Below are positions 34,042 through 42,829 of a stretch of 64,000 bases of DNA, piece by piece. The notes below the pieces were generated by a model, which was not told the origin of the DNA, did no database searches, and saw nothing but the letters and a program-made list of their open reading frames with translations. The stretch comes from Pseudomonadota bacterium (GTDB lineage Bacteria; Pseudomonadota; Gammaproteobacteria; Xanthomonadales; Xanthomonadaceae), in assembly GCA_023390905.1 (NCBI GenBank), contig JAEWBY010000008.1:1-64000 (forward strand), given 5' to 3'. Both the position numbers and the translations under genes were made by a program. The number at the start of each line of letters is the position of its first letter. Positions within the stretch are counted from its first letter, which is position 1.

Positions 34042-35373
34042 TTACTCACTGAGTTTGCGGATCAACTTATCCCAATCCTCGCGGAGTTTGCCATCGGTCT
34101 CCATCAGGCTCCGGATCTGCCGGCACGCGTGCAGGACGGTGGTGTGATCACGGCCGGCGAAGGCATCCCCGATTTCAGGAAGACTGTGTTCGGTCAGCTC
34201 CTTGGCCAACGCCATCGCCACCTGCCGCGGGCGCGCCAGTGAGCGCGTGCGCCGCTTGGACAGCAGATCCTTCATCTGCAGACCGTAGTAATCGGCGACA
34301 GTCTTCTGGATGTTGGGGATGCTGATCGCCTGCTGCTGGGCTCGCAGCAGATCCCGCAGCGTTTCCTGTGCGAATTCCGGCGTGATGGCGCGACCGGTGA
34401 AATTGGCGCGCGCGGCGAGCGTGTTGAGCGCGCCTTCCAGATCCCGCACGTTGCTGCGCATCTTCTTGGCGAGCAGGAACGCCACTTCATCCGGGATTTC
34501 CGCCCCGCGGTCGCGGGCCTTGGCCAGCACGATGGCTGCACGCGTCTCGAAATCCGGTGGCTCGATTGCCACCGACAAACCCCACGCCAGTCGGGACTTC
34601 AGCCGGGGCTCGAGACCCTCGACCTCGCGCGGATAGCGATCGCAGGTCAGGATGATCTGCTGGCGGCTGTCGAACAGCGCGTTGAAAGTGTGGAAGAACT
34701 CTTCCTGCGTGCGGTCCTTGCCGGCGAAGAACTGGATGTCATCGATCAGCAGCGCATCGACCTGCTGGAAGCGGCGCTTGAACTGATCCATCGACTTTTC
34801 GATCAGCGCCTTGGTCATCGCGCTGAAGAACTGTTCCGAGCGCAGGTACAGCACGCGTGCGTTCGGATTCTGCCTGCGCATCTCGTTGCCGGCGGCGAAC
34901 ATCAGGTGCGTCTTGCCCAGCCCGGTGCCGCCGTACAGCAGCAGCGGGTTGTGCGCGCGATCGCCGGGCTTCTGTGCGGCCTGCCAGGCGGCCGCGCGGC
35001 CAAGCTGGTTGCTGCGGCCTTCGACGAAGTTGTCGAAGGTGTAGTGCGCATCGAGATTGCCGGCGAACGCTTCGGCGGCCGGTATCTGCACGGTGCCAGC
35101 GGTCGTTGCACCGGCCGGCCTGGCGCCTTCGTTGGCACGGGCGCGCGAACCGATTTCGAGCGAGACTTCCGCGTGGCCGGCGAAATAGTCGAGCAGTTCG
35201 CGGATCCGGCCCAGGTAGCGTTCGCGCACCTGTTCGACGATGAAAGCGTTGGGCGCGTACAGCACCACCGCGTCGTTGCGTTGCTCGGCCTGCAGGGGTT
35301 TGAGCCAGGTGTGGACATCTTCGGCCGGAAACTCGGCTTCCAGGCGTTCGAGACAGCGGGGCCAGGCATCCAT
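34042..35373 (-). CDS. dnaA: Chromosomal replication initiator protein DnaA
   Basis: The product has 443 residues. Domain I begins MDAWPRCLERLEAEF; a variable linker follows (about 85-105). The AAA+ domain has Walker A GGTGLGKTH, Walker B LLIDDIQFF and the sensor region. Domain IV carries the DnaA signature GRDHTTVLHACRQI for box recognition. The start at 35373 matches relatives; an upstream in-frame extension of 54 residues runs through the promoter and is rejected. It binds the boxes at 33811-34041 and probably its own promoter near 35503. Confidence 0.98.
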   Translation of the reverse strand: MDAWPRCLERLEAEFPAEDVHTWLKPLQAEQRNDAVVLYAPNAFIVEQVRERYLGRIRELLDYFAGHAEVSLEIGSRARANEGARPAGATTAGTVQIPAAEAFAGNLDAHYTFDNFVEGRSNQLGRAAAWQAAQKPGDRAHNPLLLYGGTGLGKTHLMFAAGNEMRRQNPNARVLYLRSEQFFSAMTKALIEKSMDQFKRRFQQVDALLIDDIQFFAGKDRTQEEFFHTFNALFDSRQQIILTCDRYPREVEGLEPRLKSRLAWGLSVAIEPPDFETRAAIVLAKARDRGAEIPDEVAFLLAKKMRSNVRDLEGALNTLAARANFTGRAITPEFAQETLRDLLRAQQQAISIPNIQKTVADYYGLQMKDLLSKRRTRSLARPRQVAMALAKELTEHSLPEIGDAFAGRDHTTVLHACRQIRSLMETDGKLREDWDKLIRKLSE

Positions 35374-35467
35374 CGCGTGCAGCAACTCGATTCTTGACAA
35401 GGTGTGGAAAAGTGCAGGCGCCGCACCCCGCGAACGCGGGTCCGGAGCCTGAAAGAAGGGGTCTGTC

Positions 35468-35496
35468 AGACTAACACTGCCACCGGGCCGCGCCAA
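35468..35496 (-). promoter_or_regulatory. dnaA: dnaA promoter
   Basis: On the minus strand TTGGCG (35491-35496), 17 bases, then TAGTCT (35468-35473). The expected start near 35461 gives a leader of about 88 bases. Confidence 0.6.
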
Positions 35497-35502
35497 CGAT
35501 CC

Positions 35503-35511
35503 TGTGCATAA
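35503..35511 (-). promoter_or_regulatory. DnaA box beside the dnaA promoter
   Basis: TTATGCACA on the minus strand fits the TTATNCACA consensus exactly and sits 6 bases upstream of the -35 hexamer. Weaker boxes lie at 35403-35411 (TTTTCCACA) and 35514-35522. This arrangement suggests DnaA autoregulation. Confidence 0.6.
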
Positions 35512-35587
35512 GATGTGGATGGATTGCGGTTCCATAACCTTTGCGGACGCGGCCTTGCATCGCCCAGTTCGATCGCTGTCACCGGTG

Positions 35588-35615
35588 TTGACCGTAACCG
35601 GTGGATACCTATAGA
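35588..35615 (+). promoter_or_regulatory. rpmH: rpmH promoter
   Basis: TTGACC (35588-35593), 16 bases, TATAGA (35610-35615). This is a good sigma-70 promoter reading toward rpmH-rnpA-yidC and divergent from dnaA. Confidence 0.75.
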
Positions 35616-35654
35616 ATTTCCGGTTCTTTCCATCCCTATTCGCCCGAGGGCCCC

Positions 35655-35795
35655 ATGGCCACCAAGCGCACTTATCAACCCAGCAATCTCAAGCGCAAGC
35701 GCGACCACGGCTTTCGTGCCCGTATGAAGACCGCCGACGGTCGCAAGATCCTGTCGCGCCGCCGCGCCAAGGGCCGCAAGCGCCTGACCGCCTGA
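35655..35795 (+). CDS. rpmH: Large-subunit ribosomal protein L34
   Basis: This 46-residue, very basic protein has the classic sequence start ATKRTYQPSNLKRKR and ends GRKRLTA. It is a structural protein of the 50S subunit. A GAGG element lies upstream of ATG 35655; an earlier in-frame start would lie inside the promoter and is rejected. It is the first gene of the plus-strand rpmH-rnpA-yidC-mnmE block, divergent from dnaA. Confidence 0.98.
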   Translation: MATKRTYQPSNLKRKRDHGFRARMKTADGRKILSRRRAKGRKRLTA

Positions 35796-35849
35796 TGGCT
35801 TGGCCGCGCACGCGCGGCAGGACATCCGTCATGCGACCCCTTCGCCAGG

Positions 35850-35873
35850 AGCCCGCACCTCGCAGTGCGGGCT
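35850..35873 (+). terminator. Hairpin between rpmH and rnpA (possible attenuator)
   Basis: A 9-bp stem AGCCCGCAC/GTGCGGGCT with a 6-base loop is followed by TCTTGCTGTC. It ends 10 bases before the rnpA ATG. It resembles a weak terminator that would reduce rnpA relative to rpmH. It could also block or shape the rnpA ribosome binding site. Confidence 0.55.
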
Positions 35874-35883
35874 TCTTGCTGTC

Positions 35884-36309
35884 ATGAGCGCAACATTCCC
35901 GCGTCACGCCCGTGTCCGCACGCGCGCCGACTATGGCCGCGTGTTCGAACATTCGCGCCGTTGTTCCGATCCCGTGCTGAGCCTGCACTGGCTGGGCGCC
36001 GAACATCCGCCCCGTCTTGGCCTGGCGGTATCGCGCAAGGTCGACAAGCGTGCCGTGGGCCGCAACCGCATCAAGCGACAGTTGCGCGAACACTTCCGCG
36101 CCATCCGCGCGCAGCTTGCGCCCGGCGACTACGTGATCGTCGCGCGCGCGCCCGCAGCGCAGGCCAGCGCCGCCGAATTGCGCAAGGCCTTCGATCGTGC
36201 GTTGCGGCGCGCCGGCGCATTGCCCGCACCTCCGGCGGACGTCACAATGCCGCCGACCTTGAATTCCCCCTCCCGCTCCTCCAACACACCGGAACCCGAA
36301 GCCGGTTGA
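35884..36309 (+). CDS. rnpA: Ribonuclease P protein component
   Basis: The 141-residue protein subunit of RNase P matures tRNA 5' ends. The RNR motif is present (GRNRIKRQLREHFR, about 60-73), preceded by LGLAVSRKVDKRAV. The C-terminal 25 residues form a Pro/Ser/Thr-rich tail not present in the E. coli protein (119 residues). It lies downstream of rpmH with a hairpin between. The usual yidD gene is not present between rnpA and yidC; only 13 bases separate the two. Confidence 0.95.
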   Translation: MSATFPRHARVRTRADYGRVFEHSRRCSDPVLSLHWLGAEHPPRLGLAVSRKVDKRAVGRNRIKRQLREHFRAIRAQLAPGDYVIVARAPAAQASAAELRKAFDRALRRAGALPAPPADVTMPPTLNSPSRSSNTPEPEAG

Positions 36310-36322
36310 GATTGCCTGCCCA

Positions 36323-38050
36323 ATGAACCAGACCCGTGTTTTCCTGATCTTCGCCTGGCTGATGGTGGCGTTCTTCCTGTGGATGGAGTGGGGCAAGTTC
36401 ACCTCGCCCGCGCCGGCCGCGACCACGCCGGTGGTGACGGAAAGCGCGCGCGCGAGCAGCGTGCCTTCTTCGGCGCCCGCGCCGCTTGCCGCGCCGGCCG
36501 AAGGCAGCAGCGTGCCCCAGGCGCCCGCCACGACGGCGGCGAATACCGCGACCACCTCCGCCCAGTCGGCGCAGGCCGTCACCGTCACCACCGATGTACT
36601 GCGGCTGGTGATCGATGGCGGAAGCGTGCTGGAAGCGGATCTGCTCAAGTTTCCGCAGGAGCGCAAGGCCGGCAGTCCGCCGGTGAAGCTCTTCACCCAG
36701 GACGCGCAGAACTATTACGTCGCCGAAAGCGGCTGGCTCGGCATGGGCGCCACCCGCGCCGCGCCCAATCACGAGCAGGGCTTCGTTCCGGAAGCGGGCC
36801 AGGAGTTCACCCTCGGCGCCAACCAGAACGAAATCGCCGTGCCTTTCATCTGGCACGGCCCGGATGGCGTGACCATCCGCCGCACCTACACGCTCAAGCG
36901 CGGCGACTACGCGATGACGGTGCGCGATGACATCGTCAATCGCGGCAGCACGCCGTGGCAGGGTTCGGTCTACCGCCAGCTGCTGCGCACGCCGCCGCAC
37001 GTCAAGAGCGGCTTCAACCAACCACAGTCCTTCAGCTTCGTCGGCGCCACGTGGTACGACAACGATCTGCTGCGCCGCAAGTTCGGCGAGGACTATCTGG
37101 AAGACGGCAAGGTCGACAAGCCGATCAAGGGTGGCTGGATTGCGATGCTCCAGCACCATTTCTTCACCGCATGGATTCCGGCGCAGCAGGACACCACGGT
37201 CGTCTCGCTGGATGAAAACCGCACCGCTGCCGGCAACCGACCGCTGATCCGTGAGATGGGCCCGAGCGTCAACGTCGCGCCGGGGCAGCAGGCCACGACG
37301 AGTGCCCGGCTGTGGGTCGGTCCCAAGCTGGTCAACAAGATCAAGGCCGAGAACGTCCCGGGCTTCCATCGCGCGGTCGATTACAGCCGCTTCGCGCTGC
37401 TGGATCTGATCGGCCAAGGCCTGTTCTGGCTGCTCAGCCACATCCATGCGCTGCTAGGCAACTGGGGTTGGTCGATCATCGGTCTGGTCGTGATCGTCAA
37501 GGCAGTGCTCTATCCGTTGTCGGCCGCGCAATACAAGAGCATGGCGAAGATGCGCCGGTTCCAGCCGCGCATCCAGCAGTTGAAGGAACGCTACGGCGAG
37601 GACAAGCAGAAGTTCCAGGTCGCCATGATGGAGCTGTACAAGAAGGAGAAGATCAACCCGGTCGGTGGCTGCCTGCCGCTGCTGGTGCAGATGCCGATCT
37701 TCTTCGCGCTGTACTGGGTGCTCGGCGAGACCGTCGAACTGCGCCAGGCACCGTGGATGGGCTGGATCCAGGATCTGACCGCACGCGACCCGTACTACAT
37801 CCTGCCGGTCATCAACGGCATGGTGATGTGGCTGACGCAGAAGCTCACGCCGACGCCGGGCATGGACCCGATGCAGGCGCGCATGATGCAGATCATGCCG
37901 CTGGTGTTCGGTGTGACAATGGCGTTCTTCCCGTCCGGTCTGGTGCTGTACTGGGTCACCAACGGCACGCTGACGCTGCTGCAGCAGTGGTGGATGCTCA
38001 AGCGCCACGGCGACCATGCCGCACCGGGCAAGGCAGTCACCGCGGACTGA
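36323..38050 (+). CDS. yidC: Membrane protein insertase YidC
   Basis: The product has 575 residues. The N-terminal helix (about 5-22) and a large periplasmic domain (about 60-340, with an Ala/Pro/Thr-rich linker before it) are typical of Gram-negative YidC. The C-terminal insertase core has five helices, including the LLSHIHALLGNWGWSIIGLV region and the cytosolic loop with KMRRFQPRIQQLKERYG. It inserts proteins into the inner membrane with or without SecYEG. A hairpin follows the stop at 38057. Confidence 0.98.
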   Translation: MNQTRVFLIFAWLMVAFFLWMEWGKFTSPAPAATTPVVTESARASSVPSSAPAPLAAPAEGSSVPQAPATTAANTATTSAQSAQAVTVTTDVLRLVIDGGSVLEADLLKFPQERKAGSPPVKLFTQDAQNYYVAESGWLGMGATRAAPNHEQGFVPEAGQEFTLGANQNEIAVPFIWHGPDGVTIRRTYTLKRGDYAMTVRDDIVNRGSTPWQGSVYRQLLRTPPHVKSGFNQPQSFSFVGATWYDNDLLRRKFGEDYLEDGKVDKPIKGGWIAMLQHHFFTAWIPAQQDTTVVSLDENRTAAGNRPLIREMGPSVNVAPGQQATTSARLWVGPKLVNKIKAENVPGFHRAVDYSRFALLDLIGQGLFWLLSHIHALLGNWGWSIIGLVVIVKAVLYPLSAAQYKSMAKMRRFQPRIQQLKERYGEDKQKFQVAMMELYKKEKINPVGGCLPLLVQMPIFFALYWVLGETVELRQAPWMGWIQDLTARDPYYILPVINGMVMWLTQKLTPTPGMDPMQARMMQIMPLVFGVTMAFFPSGLVLYWVTNGTLTLLQQWWMLKRHGDHAAPGKAVTAD

Positions 38051-38056
38051 CGCATC

Positions 38057-38080
38057 GAAACCCGCCGCGAGGCGGGTTTC
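38057..38080 (+). terminator. Hairpin after yidC, possible weak terminator
   Basis: A 10-bp stem GAAACCCGCC/GGCGGGTTTC with a GCGA loop lies 7 bases after the yidC stop. The T-run is short and mostly within the stem, so termination may be partial. A TACGAT -10-like element for mnmE lies at about 38090. Confidence 0.6.
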
Positions 38081-38134
38081 TGCATCCGGTTACGATGAAG
38101 CCGGGCGCGCTCCGCAGTCCTGGCTTCGCTGACC

Positions 38135-39490
38135 ATGCCAACGACCCCATCCGTTCCAGACACTGAAACCATCGTCGCGATCGCGAGCGCTCCGGGCGCG
38201 GGCGGTGTCGGCATCGTCCGCCTTTCCGGACCGATGGCCGGCGGCATCGCGCGCCTGGTCTGCGATCGCGCGCTGGCGCCGCGTCGCGCGCATTACGTGC
38301 GCTTTCGCGACGAATCCGGCGAGACGATCGATGACGGCATCGCGTTGTCGTTCCCGAAGCCGCACAGTTTCACCGGCGAGGACGTCGTGGAGCTGCAGGC
38401 CCATGGCAGCCCCGTCGTGCTGCAGGCGCTGGTCGATCGCGCCGTTGCGCTCGGTGCACGACGCGCCCGCCCCGGCGAGTTCAGTGAACGCGCCTTCCAC
38501 AACGGCAAGCTGGATCTCGCGCAGGCCGAAGCGGTGGCCGATCTCATCGCCGCGTCCGACACGCGCGCCGCGCGCGCGGCGCGACGATCGCTGGACGGCG
38601 TGTTCTCGCAGCGTGTCGAACAGCTAGGGCAATCGTTGCTGGCGTTGCGCGTGCATGTCGAAGCCGCGATCGATTTCGCCGACGAATCGCTGGACACGCT
38701 CGGCGGTCGCGAAGTGCGCACGGGCTTGTCTCGTGCGCAGGCTTCAATCGATGAACTGCTGGCCGATGCCGAGCGCGGACGCAAGCTGCGCGATGGCTTG
38801 CATACCGTGATCGTCGGCCCGCCGAACGCCGGCAAGAGTTCGCTGCTCAATGCGCTGGCGGGTCGCGATCGCGCGATCGTCACCGATGTCGCCGGCACCA
38901 CCCGCGATACCCTGCATGAAACCGTGCGTCTGGATGGCCTGGAACTGCATCTGGTCGATACGGCCGGTCTGCGCGAAGGGGGTGATGCCATCGAACGCGA
39001 AGGCATGCGTCGCGCCCGCGCGGAACTGCAACGCGCGGATCTGGCGCTCATCGTCGTGGACGCACGCGCGATCGCCGCGGGCACGGCGGCGGTGGCCGAT
39101 GCCATCCACGAAGTGCCGCAACGTGTGTGGATCTACAACAAGTGCGATCTGCTCGATGCGCCACTGCCGCCCGCACACGAGGGCGTGGCCGTGTCAGCGC
39201 ACACGGGCCAGGGCCTGGCCGAGCTGCACGTACGCCTGAAAGCGCTGGCCGGTGCGGGGCAGGGCGAAGGCAGCGAAGGCGAATTCTCCGCGCGTGCGCG
39301 CCATGTCGATGCGCTGCGGCGCGCGGCCGGACACGCCACGCAGGCGACGGCCGAACTGGACCATGAGCATCTCGAACTTGCCGCCGAAGAACTGCGCCTG
39401 GCGCATGACGCACTCGGCGAAATTACCGGCCGCGTTTCCGCCGACGACATACTCGGCCACATCTTTTCCACGTTCTGCATCGGGAAGTAG
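38135..39490 (+). CDS. mnmE: tRNA modification GTPase MnmE
   Basis: The product has 451 residues. The N-terminal formyl-tetrahydrofolate-binding domain (TIVAIASAPGAGGVGIVRLSG) is followed by a helical region. A GTPase domain is inserted in it, with G1 GPPNAGKSS, the switch TDVAGTTRD, G3 DTAGLR and G4 NKCD. The C-terminus is the invariant FCIGK, whose cysteine is essential. With MnmG it modifies wobble uridines of tRNA. MnmG is not the next gene here, unlike in many bacteria. Confidence 0.98.
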   Translation: MPTTPSVPDTETIVAIASAPGAGGVGIVRLSGPMAGGIARLVCDRALAPRRAHYVRFRDESGETIDDGIALSFPKPHSFTGEDVVELQAHGSPVVLQALVDRAVALGARRARPGEFSERAFHNGKLDLAQAEAVADLIAASDTRAARAARRSLDGVFSQRVEQLGQSLLALRVHVEAAIDFADESLDTLGGREVRTGLSRAQASIDELLADAERGRKLRDGLHTVIVGPPNAGKSSLLNALAGRDRAIVTDVAGTTRDTLHETVRLDGLELHLVDTAGLREGGDAIEREGMRRARAELQRADLALIVVDARAIAAGTAAVADAIHEVPQRVWIYNKCDLLDAPLPPAHEGVAVSAHTGQGLAELHVRLKALAGAGQGEGSEGEFSARARHVDALRRAAGHATQATAELDHEHLELAAEELRLAHDALGEITGRVSADDILGHIFSTFCIGK

Positions 39491-39499
39491 CGTGCCGGA

Positions 39500-39527
39500 C
39501 CGGGCCTGCGCCCGGGCCGCACTTTTT
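39500..39527 (+). terminator. Possible terminator after mnmE
   Basis: Stem CCGGGC/GCCCGG with a 4-base loop lies 10 bases after the mnmE stop and is followed, after 7 bases, by five T. The spacer makes it a weak candidate. Confidence 0.4.
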
Positions 39528-39775
39528 GGCCGATGCCGGCACCGGACACTTGGACACGGACCGCCGCGGTACCGAATTTGAGAACTCCATCACGAAACAA
39601 CAACGGCGCAGCCCGAAGAATGCGGTTGATGGGCCATGCAGCCGACGCCCGGGGATGGGGGTCGGTTGGCTGAGGTGGCACCGCGCCGCGCCGATCAATT
39701 GACAAACGGGTCGCAATCCCGCGTGCTATCGATCTGGGGTTCTGCTGATTTCTGGTTTACCGGGGGAAACAACCA

Positions 39776-40798
39776 ATGTTGTCGAAGACGCTTGTTGCCA
39801 AGCCGCGCCTGTTCGCGCCGCTGTTGCTGGTGTTGGCCATCGCTGCCTGCTCCAAGGATGAAACCGCCGCACCGGCCGCCGGCACGCCGGCTGCGACCGA
39901 CGCCGCCGCCGCTGCCGCCCCGCCACCGGCCGTATCGGCCGAAGTACAGGCGATGAACGTCGATCAGCTGCGCGAGGCGGCCACCAACGCACTGCGGGAA
40001 AACCGCATCTATGCGCCGGGGGGCAACAACGCGATGGAGTACTACCTGGCGCTGCGAGACAAGCTGCCCAACGATCCGGGCGTCACCAGCGCGCTGACCG
40101 ATCTGATGCCATACACGTTGATCGCCGCCGAGCAGAGCATCGCGCGCGAAGAGTTCGCCGAGGCGCAGCGGTTGTCGGCCATCATCGAAAAGGCCGATCC
40201 GAAGGCCCCCGCGCTGCCGCGCCTGAAGCAGAGCATCGCGACCTCGCAGCAGGCGGTGGCGCAACGCGCGCAGGACAGCGAAGCCAAGACCAAGGCGGCC
40301 GAGGAAGCCCGCGTCAAGGAACAGCAACGCCTGGCCCAGCAGGCCGAACAACAACGCGCCACCGAAGCGGCCGCGGCATTGCAGCTTGCGCAGCAGCAGG
40401 AAGCCGCGCGCGTGGAAGCTGAGCGCCAGGCCGCCGCGCGTCGTGAAGCCGAACAGCGCGAAGCCGCCGCCCGCGCCGCGCAGCCGGCCGCCCCTGCGGC
40501 CACGCCAAGCGCGCCGGCGACGGCGGCAGCGAGCAACGCGGGCAACCAGCTTCGCCCGATCAGCACGCCGGCGCCGCGTTACCCGGCCGAAGCCCTGCGC
40601 GCCGGCACCGCGGGCGAAGTGCTGGTGGAGTTCACCGTCGGCACGGATGGTTCGGTCACCTCGGCCCGCGTCGTGCGCGCCACGCCGGCCCGCGTGTTCG
40701 ATCGCGAAGCGGTCAATGCCGCGCGTCGCTGGAAATTCCAGCCGGTCAGCGAACCGGTCACCACGCGCCGCACGATCGGATTCAATCCCGGCGGTTGA
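39776..40798 (+). CDS. Lipoprotein with a C-terminal TonB domain
   Basis: The product has 340 residues. The N-terminus is a lipoprotein signal (hydrophobic LFAPLLLVLAIAAC, Cys25), not the permanent membrane anchor of TonB. A helical domain (about 55-150) is followed by a long Ala/Glu/Gln/Arg-rich coiled-coil segment (about 155-240) similar in composition to TolA. The C-terminal TonB-like domain (about 255-340) has PAPRYPAEALRAGTAGEVLVE and FDREAVNAARRWKF. A lipidated TonB-domain protein cannot couple to ExbBD in the classic way; a structural or envelope-spanning role is inferred. It is bounded by a strong terminator. Confidence 0.85.
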   Translation: MLSKTLVAKPRLFAPLLLVLAIAACSKDETAAPAAGTPAATDAAAAAAPPPAVSAEVQAMNVDQLREAATNALRENRIYAPGGNNAMEYYLALRDKLPNDPGVTSALTDLMPYTLIAAEQSIAREEFAEAQRLSAIIEKADPKAPALPRLKQSIATSQQAVAQRAQDSEAKTKAAEEARVKEQQRLAQQAEQQRATEAAAALQLAQQQEAARVEAERQAAARREAEQREAAARAAQPAAPAATPSAPATAAASNAGNQLRPISTPAPRYPAEALRAGTAGEVLVEFTVGTDGSVTSARVVRATPARVFDREAVNAARRWKFQPVSEPVTTRRTIGFNPGG

Positions 40799-40818
40799 TG
40801 GACTTCCGCGTTGCGCAG

Positions 40819-40848
40819 AAAGGGGCGGAATTCCGCCCCTTTTTCTTT
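40819..40848. terminator. Bidirectional terminator between the TonB-domain gene and the ABC permease
   Basis: A near-perfect palindrome (AAAGGGGCGGAA/TTCCGCCCCTTT) is followed by TTTTCTTT on the plus strand and an A-rich flank on the other side. It lies between converging genes. Confidence 0.85.
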
Positions 40849-40864
40849 GCCCGCAGCGAGCCAA

Positions 40865-42046
40865 TCAGCCGGAGATCGCCAGCCGCTCCTGGTGATAGCG
40901 GCGCACCGCGGCGAACCACAGCAGCGCGGCCAGCCCGAATGCGCACACCAGATACACGCCCCACATCTGCGCGGTGATCACTTCGTTGCGGATGACCTTG
41001 AGGATCAGCTGGTTCTGCGCGAGGAACGGCACCGCGAACTGCCAGAGCTGGCTCTTCACCGGACTGGCCATCAGCGCGAACGTCGGCACCATCGGCAGCA
41101 GCAGCAGCCACGTCATGTGGCTCTGTGCTTCCTTCATGCTCTTGGCGCTGGCCGCGAGCCAGGTGAGCAGCGAAGTGCCGATGAACAGCATCGGCAGCAG
41201 GATCAGCAGCATCTGCGCCATCGCCGGGAACGACACGTTCAACTGCCGTCCGACGCCCGACGAAATCTGCGCACTGATGCGGAAAGCCAGCAGCGTCAGT
41301 ATCAAAGTCGCCATGCCGATCGCGCAGGCCGCCGCGATCTTGCCGCTGACGATCGCACCGCGCGGCGCCGGCGTGGCGAGCAGCGGTTCGAGCGACTGGC
41401 GTTCGCGTTCGCCCGCGGTGGCATCGAGGATCAGGTACGCGCCGCCGATGAACGAAGTGAGGATCAACAGGTACGGCAACAGCACCGACAGCATCACGCC
41501 GCGCTTGGCTTCCGGCGTGGCCAGATCCTGCGCGCCGATGTTGACCGCACGGCCGATCGAAGGATCGATGCCACGCGACAGCAGACGCAATGCACCGACC
41601 TGCTGGCTGTAGAGGCCGAGCGCGGTTTCCAGCCGGCGGCTGGGAATCTCCGCATCGCGCCGCGTGCTGTCCTTGATGATCTCCACCAGTGCCGGCCTGC
41701 CGGCGCGCCAGTCCTTGTCGTAGTCCGGGCTGATGCGCAGCGCGACGTCGATGTCCTGATTGCGGATCGCCGCGGTCAGATCCTTCGGCGGCGCGGTCGC
41801 CTTCAATCCATACGATTCGAGGAACGCGACCAGGTTGGGCGCGTGCTCGCGGCCGACCACGGGAATATCCAGCACCTTGTCGATCTGCGTCTTGGCGCGC
41901 TTCTCGGCCAGCGAACCCATGCCCAGCATCAGCGCCGGATACAGCAGCGGACCCAGGAACAGCGCCAGCATCAGCGTGCGGCGATCACGCGCCAGATCCC
42001 TGAGCTCCTTGCGCATGACGGTGAAAACGGTAGCGAACACGCTCAT
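40865..42046 (-). CDS. ABC transporter permease, NatB-like (ABC-2)
   Basis: The product has 393 residues. One N-terminal helix (about 25-45), a large periplasmic domain (about 50-180) and five C-terminal helices (from about 185) match the NatB/YhaP type. ERERQSLEPLLATP is the characteristic cytosolic motif of ABC-2 exporters. Its start overlaps the ATPase stop (ATGA), making one exporter unit. NatAB of Bacillus extrudes sodium; the substrate of this one is unknown. Confidence 0.92.
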   Translation of the reverse strand: MSVFATVFTVMRKELRDLARDRRTLMLALFLGPLLYPALMLGMGSLAEKRAKTQIDKVLDIPVVGREHAPNLVAFLESYGLKATAPPKDLTAAIRNQDIDVALRISPDYDKDWRAGRPALVEIIKDSTRRDAEIPSRRLETALGLYSQQVGALRLLSRGIDPSIGRAVNIGAQDLATPEAKRGVMLSVLLPYLLILTSFIGGAYLILDATAGERERQSLEPLLATPAPRGAIVSGKIAAACAIGMATLILTLLAFRISAQISSGVGRQLNVSFPAMAQMLLILLPMLFIGTSLLTWLAASAKSMKEAQSHMTWLLLLPMVPTFALMASPVKSQLWQFAVPFLAQNQLILKVIRNEVITAQMWGVYLVCAFGLAALLWFAAVRRYHQERLAISG

Positions 42047-42789
42047 GCCTGCAGTCCCTCCTCGGACCCGATGATCTTCACGAAGGCTTCTTCCAGATTT
42101 TCCTCGCCGACCTGCTGGCGCAGTTCGTCCGCCGTGCCGGAGGCGACCACGCGGCCCTTGGCGATGACGACGATGCGATCACAGAGTGCGGCGACTTCCT
42201 GCATGATGTGGCTGGAGAAGATCACGCAGCGTCCTTCATCGCGCAGGCGATGCATGAACCCGCGCATCGCACGCGTGGTCATCACGTCCAGGCCATTGGT
42301 CGGCTCGTCGAGGATGACGTTGCGCGGATCGTGCACCAGTGCGCGCGCGATGGCGGTCTTGGTGCGCTGTCCCTGCGAGAAGCCTTCGGTCTGGCGATCG
42401 AGGATGTCGTCCATGTCCAGCGCCTGCGACAGCACGCGCGTGCGTTCGGCGATCAGTTCGCGCGAAAGGCCGTGCAGTTCGCCGAAGTAGGCGATGTTCT
42501 CGCGCGCGGTCAATCGCTTGTAGACGCCGCGCGCGTCCGGCAGCACGCCAAGCGAGCGGCGCACGGTCACCGCATCCCTGGCCGCATCGACGCCATCGAC
42601 CAGCACCTGCCCGCGATCGGGCGTCATCAGCGTGTACAGCATGCGCATGGTGGTGGTCTTACCCGCGCCGTTGGGGCCGAGCAGCCCGGTGATCTCACCG
42701 TCGCGCGCCTGGAAGCTGACCGCATCCACGGCATTGACCAGACCGGTCTTGGTCTTGAAGCTCTTGTGCAGATCCTGCGCAACAATCAT
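42043..42789 (-). CDS. ABC transporter ATP-binding protein, NatA-like
   Basis: The product has 248 residues. Walker A GPNGAGKTTTMRML, Q-loop region, an altered signature FSQGQRTKTAIARAL (LSGGQ replaced by FSQGQ, common in NatA) and Walker B VILDEPTNGLD are visible. It energises the overlapping permease. The gene begins 41 bases after the TAP-hydrolase gene on the same strand, suggesting one operon of hydrolase, ATPase and permease. Confidence 0.94.
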   Translation of the reverse strand: MIVAQDLHKSFKTKTGLVNAVDAVSFQARDGEITGLLGPNGAGKTTTMRMLYTLMTPDRGQVLVDGVDAARDAVTVRRSLGVLPDARGVYKRLTARENIAYFGELHGLSRELIAERTRVLSQALDMDDILDRQTEGFSQGQRTKTAIARALVHDPRNVILDEPTNGLDVMTTRAMRGFMHRLRDEGRCVIFSSHIMQEVAALCDRIVVIAKGRVVASGTADELRQQVGEENLEEAFVKIIGSEEGLQA

Positions 42790-42829
42790 GGCGTGTCTCC
42801 TGGGAACGGAAGGGCGGAGGTCAGGTTCA

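Noticed and set aside
34066..34074. TTATCCCAA near the dnaA stop as another DnaA box
   Set aside because: Two mismatches at core positions and located within coding sequence; not counted in the array.
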